Shown one piece after another: positions 6,287-6,353 of a stretch of 6,353 nucleotides of DNA. Within the stretch, counting starts at the first letter, position 1, and the number at the start of each line of letters is the position of its first letter. The translations under genes and the position numbers were made by a program. This stretch comes from Firmicutes bacterium UBA4981 (GTDB taxonomy: Bacteria > Bacillota > SHA-98 > UBA4971): NCBI GenBank assembly GCA_002398515.1, contig DGZL01000064.1:434-6786 (forward strand). Direction: 5' to 3'. The notes below the pieces were generated by a model, which saw only the letters and a list, made by a program, of their open reading frames with translations, was not told the DNA's origin and ran no database searches.

Positions 6287-6309
6287 CCCCCTGTCTGGTC
6301 GACCGGGGG
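6287..6309 (-). promoter_or_regulatory. Hairpin sequestering the ABC-F ribosome binding site
   Basis: In the minus-strand mRNA, CCCCC (6309-6305) pairs with the five G residues of the Shine-Dalgarno AGGGGG (6291-6287). Within the stem, GTC (6303-6301) pairs with GAC (6295-6293) across a GACCA loop, with one G-A mismatch between the two helices. The ribosome site of the ABC-F gene would thus be closed unless the helix is opened by a ribosome, ligand or competing structure. The pairing is seen in the sequence; the regulatory role is inference. Confidence 0.5.
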
Positions 6310-6353
6310 CAAGAAAATCTATCCTCGGCAATATGCGAAGAAGCCATGTAACC

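Noticed and set aside
1..6353. CRISPR array, tRNA, rRNA, phage genes or complete insertion sequence
   Set aside because: No regularly spaced repeat series, tRNA-like cloverleaf, rRNA stretch or intact transposase is visible in the window.

Overview
The window looks like ordinary chromosome of a bacterium of moderate GC content, in the 40s percent by eye. The taxon cannot be fixed. The solute-binding protein has a signal peptide without a lipobox, which fits a diderm better than a typical Gram-positive. Strong G-rich Shine-Dalgarno sequences (AGGGGG or close variants) precede all five main genes, which helps settle several starts. The gene families are common in fermentative anaerobes, but that is only a leaning.

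Region 1 (1-2724, minus strand) is a sugar-type ABC importer operon read right to left: solute-binding protein (1744-2724), double-domain ATPase (171-1667), then the first 52 codons of an RbsC/LsrC-type permease that runs off the left edge. A strong RNA hairpin (1691-1720) sits between the binding-protein and ATPase genes.

Region 2 (2725-3372) is a long divergent control region. On the minus strand there is a TTGACA/17/TACTGT promoter for the importer, followed directly by a cluster of inverted and direct repeats (2855-2903) that is the best operator candidate, and then a leader hairpin. On the plus strand an extended -10 element (TGATATAAT) probably drives the regulator gene. Between the two lies unexplained DNA (about 2940-3360) with two tiny minus-strand ORFs, one behind a canonical Shine-Dalgarno; it may be a decayed mobile element.

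Region 3 (3373-4344, plus strand) encodes a SorC/LsrR-family sugar-phosphate-responsive regulator. It most likely represses the divergent importer until a phosphorylated form of the imported ligand appears. The layout resembles the lsr autoinducer-2 locus and other SorC-controlled sugar loci, but by-eye comparison of the binding pocket argues against AI-2 as the substrate.

Region 4 (4345-6353) holds a minus-strand ABC-F translation-factor ATPase (4516-6279) converging on the regulator gene. Its ribosome binding site lies in a leader hairpin, which hints at translational control. A small Cys-containing ORF follows it. I see no functional link between the ABC-F gene and the sugar locus.

No clearly new multi-gene system is visible. 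The most interesting points are the intergenic and leader RNA structures, the fully asymmetric ATPase, and the odd content of the divergent region.
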